A DNA stretch of 64,000 nt. Source: Phycisphaeraceae bacterium (lineage in GTDB: Bacteria > Planctomycetota > Phycisphaerae > Phycisphaerales > Phycisphaeraceae). A program made the translations under genes and the position numbers. The stretch covers positions 1 through 64,000 of the forward strand of contig JADZCR010000006.1 of assembly GCA_020851465.1 (NCBI GenBank), written 5' to 3'. Positions 62,720 to 64,000 of the stretch are shown here, piece after piece; the first letter of the stretch is position 1; each line of letters opens with the position of its first letter. The notes under the pieces are model-generated. The model saw only the letters and a list, made by a program, of their open reading frames with translations, made no database searches and had not been told where the DNA came from.

Positions 62720-63928
62720 TCAGGCTTTAGCCCACGCCGAGTGCATGAGGATGTCCGCCACTTCTGGACGGCTGAACTCCTGCGGAGGTCGCTGACCAGC
62801 CTTGAGCATCTCGCGCACCTTCGTGCCCGCGACGCTTACTTTCAGCTCCGGCCCATGCGGGCAGGTCTTGCTGCTGACGACCGCTTCGCACGCCTTGCAC
62901 CAGGCGGTGTGCTCAAACTTGTAGATTTCGATGCCGATGTCTTTGGGGTCGAAGCGATCGAAAATCTTTTGTGCGTCATAGGTGCCGTAGTAGTTCCCGA
63001 CGCCCGCGTGGTCGCGGCCGACGATGAAGTGTGAGCAGCCGTAGTTCTTGCGTACCAGCGCGTGCTGGATGGCTTCGCGCGGGCCGGCGTAGCGCATCGC
63101 CGAGGGCATGACCGTCAGCATCGTTCGCGCAGGGACGTAGTACTTGCTCACCAGAGCCTTGTAGCATTCCATGCGGACGTCCGCAGGAATATCGCCGGGC
63201 TTGGTCTCGCCGACGAGCGGGTGAATGAGCAGGCCGTCCACGATTTCCTGCGCGACCTTGGTGAGGTACTCGTGAGCGCGGTGGATGGGATTACGGGTCT
63301 GGAAAGCGATGATTGTTTTCCAGCCGCGTTTCTCAAACTCCGCACGAGTCTGCGCGGGTGTGAGTCGGTACTCGGTGAACTGCTCGCCCTTGTCCTTGTC
63401 GGGTGTCACGGTGATGACATCGATCGGGCCGGCGACGAGCCAGTTACCTTCCTCCATGACCGCTTTGGCACCGGGGTGAGCCGCGTCTTCGGTGCCGAAG
63501 ACATTGGGAATTTCGAGCTTTTTGTCATGGGCGTAAATTTCCTTGACATCAATGGTGCCCATCAACGTGCCGTCTGCGTGCTTGAGTGCAGCCTTGGAGC
63601 CGACCTTCAGCGTGCCCTTGACCTGATCGTTGACTGCGAGGGTGATCGGGATCGACCACGGCAGGCTGTCGCCGTCAAGACCACGCGCCTTGCGGGTATT
63701 GCTGAACCGAAGGTTTTTACAAATCGACTCGAAGTCCGCCTGACCGACAAAGCCCTGAAGCGGGCTGAACGCTCCGATGGCGATCATTTCCAGGTCGCAG
63801 GCCTGCTTGGCGGAGAGCGTGATGACGGGGAGAGAAGCAGCCTCCTGTCTGACCTTTGCGGCACGGTCAGCGGGAAGGATGCGATTGACGAGAGTGCCGC
63901 CATGCGGCGCGATGAGGGAACCAGCCAT
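62720..63928 (-). CDS. sat: Sulfate adenylyltransferase (ATP sulfurylase), Sat type
   Basis: Makes adenosine 5'-phosphosulfate from ATP and sulfate, 402 residues, the monomer/dimer Sat type (not CysDN). N-terminal PUA-like domain, then the catalytic motif QTRNPIHRAHE (about 196-206), GRDHAGVGNYYG and the C-terminal zinc-type cluster CKACEAVVSSKTCPHG seen in thermophilic and dissimilatory-like ATP sulfurylases. Start ATG 63928 has AGGAG 6 bases upstream; a TTG five codons earlier is unlikely. Its upstream region is cut by the window end, so partners such as APS kinase or reductase may lie outside. It can supply APS for assimilation or for the nearby sulfotransferase after APS kinase action. 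Confidence 0.94.
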   Translation of the reverse strand: MAGSLIAPHGGTLVNRILPADRAAKVRQEAASLPVITLSAKQACDLEMIAIGAFSPLQGFVGQADFESICKNLRFSNTRKARGLDGDSLPWSIPITLAVNDQVKGTLKVGSKAALKHADGTLMGTIDVKEIYAHDKKLEIPNVFGTEDAAHPGAKAVMEEGNWLVAGPIDVITVTPDKDKGEQFTEYRLTPAQTRAEFEKRGWKTIIAFQTRNPIHRAHEYLTKVAQEIVDGLLIHPLVGETKPGDIPADVRMECYKALVSKYYVPARTMLTVMPSAMRYAGPREAIQHALVRKNYGCSHFIVGRDHAGVGNYYGTYDAQKIFDRFDPKDIGIEIYKFEHTAWCKACEAVVSSKTCPHGPELKVSVAGTKVREMLKAGQRPPQEFSRPEVADILMHSAWAKA

Positions 63929-64000
63929 GTCAAACTCCTGCAAAGGGTGATGAGATCAAAATTGAGTAGGGGGGCATGGTAGGGCGATGTATTTTGCGTC

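Overview
This window looks like a chromosomal segment of a planctomycete, most likely of the class Phycisphaerae. The evidence is indirect. Two proteins end in PEP-CTERM sorting signals. There are two GroEL paralogues, an mreBCD shape cluster, the hopanoid gene hpnH, tandem phytanoyl-CoA-dioxygenase-like genes, many sugar-acid catabolic oxidoreductases and aldolases, and a lipoprotein whose C-terminal half resembles the chlamydial OmcB envelope protein, which fits the PVC superphylum. The DNA is moderately GC-rich. I see no phage, insertion sequence or CRISPR array, so this reads as core plus metabolic chromosome rather than an island.

Layout. 1-6700: initiator tRNA on the minus strand, then a chaperone block on the plus strand: groEL1 (with a His/Gly/Met-rich tail), groES, groEL2 (no tail), a strong terminator, dnaJ, grpE and an FmdB-like zinc-ribbon protein. 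7080-11520: an RND efflux pair (lipoprotein adaptor and inner-membrane pump). 11580-14450: a translationally coupled minus-strand operon of an M14-type deacylase, an SDR dehydrogenase and a threonine-synthase-fold PLP enzyme. 14560-24250: OmcB-like lipoprotein, hpnH, a PEP-CTERM protein preceded by two palindromes, a sugar-phosphate isomerase/epimerase, a B12-binding-fold protein that lacks the usual cobalamin-ligating His, an M48 lipoprotein protease, menG/ubiE and a DUF2231 membrane protein.

24320-30640: two PhyH-family oxygenases in tandem, a KDG-kinase-like PfkB kinase with a small SGNH hydrolase, an LpxR-like outer-membrane deacylase, a small squalene-cyclase-repeat protein behind a near-consensus sigma-70 promoter, and a MutT-like Nudix hydrolase. 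Between the last two lies a minus-strand intrinsic terminator with no obvious gene in front of it, a candidate small RNA. 30690-40010: a ten-gene minus-strand catabolic operon (D-serine dehydratase/D-threonine aldolase type enzyme, two DHDPS-family enzymes, amidohydrolase, NagA-like deacetylase, two SDRs, RidA, HpcH/HpaI aldolase, Gfo/Idh oxidoreductase). Its content suggests breakdown of an amino-sugar or amino-acid-containing sugar acid that cannot be named from sequence. The kdgK-like kinase nearby fits 2-keto-3-deoxy acid chemistry.

40090-47860: a divergent TrkH/KtrB-like protein, an orphan nuoB, a membrane SGNH hydrolase, a coiled-coil membrane protein and a 65-residue membrane protein leading into mreB-mreC-mreD. 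47910-54600: galE-dedA, then a complete branched-chain amino-acid ABC transporter (livF, G, M, H and the binding protein). 54750-57690: lipoprotein, an amidohydrolase-fold protein with eroded metal ligands, an orphan gcvH, and an AraC-type regulator. 58510-64000: a second PEP-CTERM protein with terminator, a SAM methyltransferase, a sulfotransferase, an alpha/beta hydrolase and ATP sulfurylase (sat), whose upstream region is cut by the window end.
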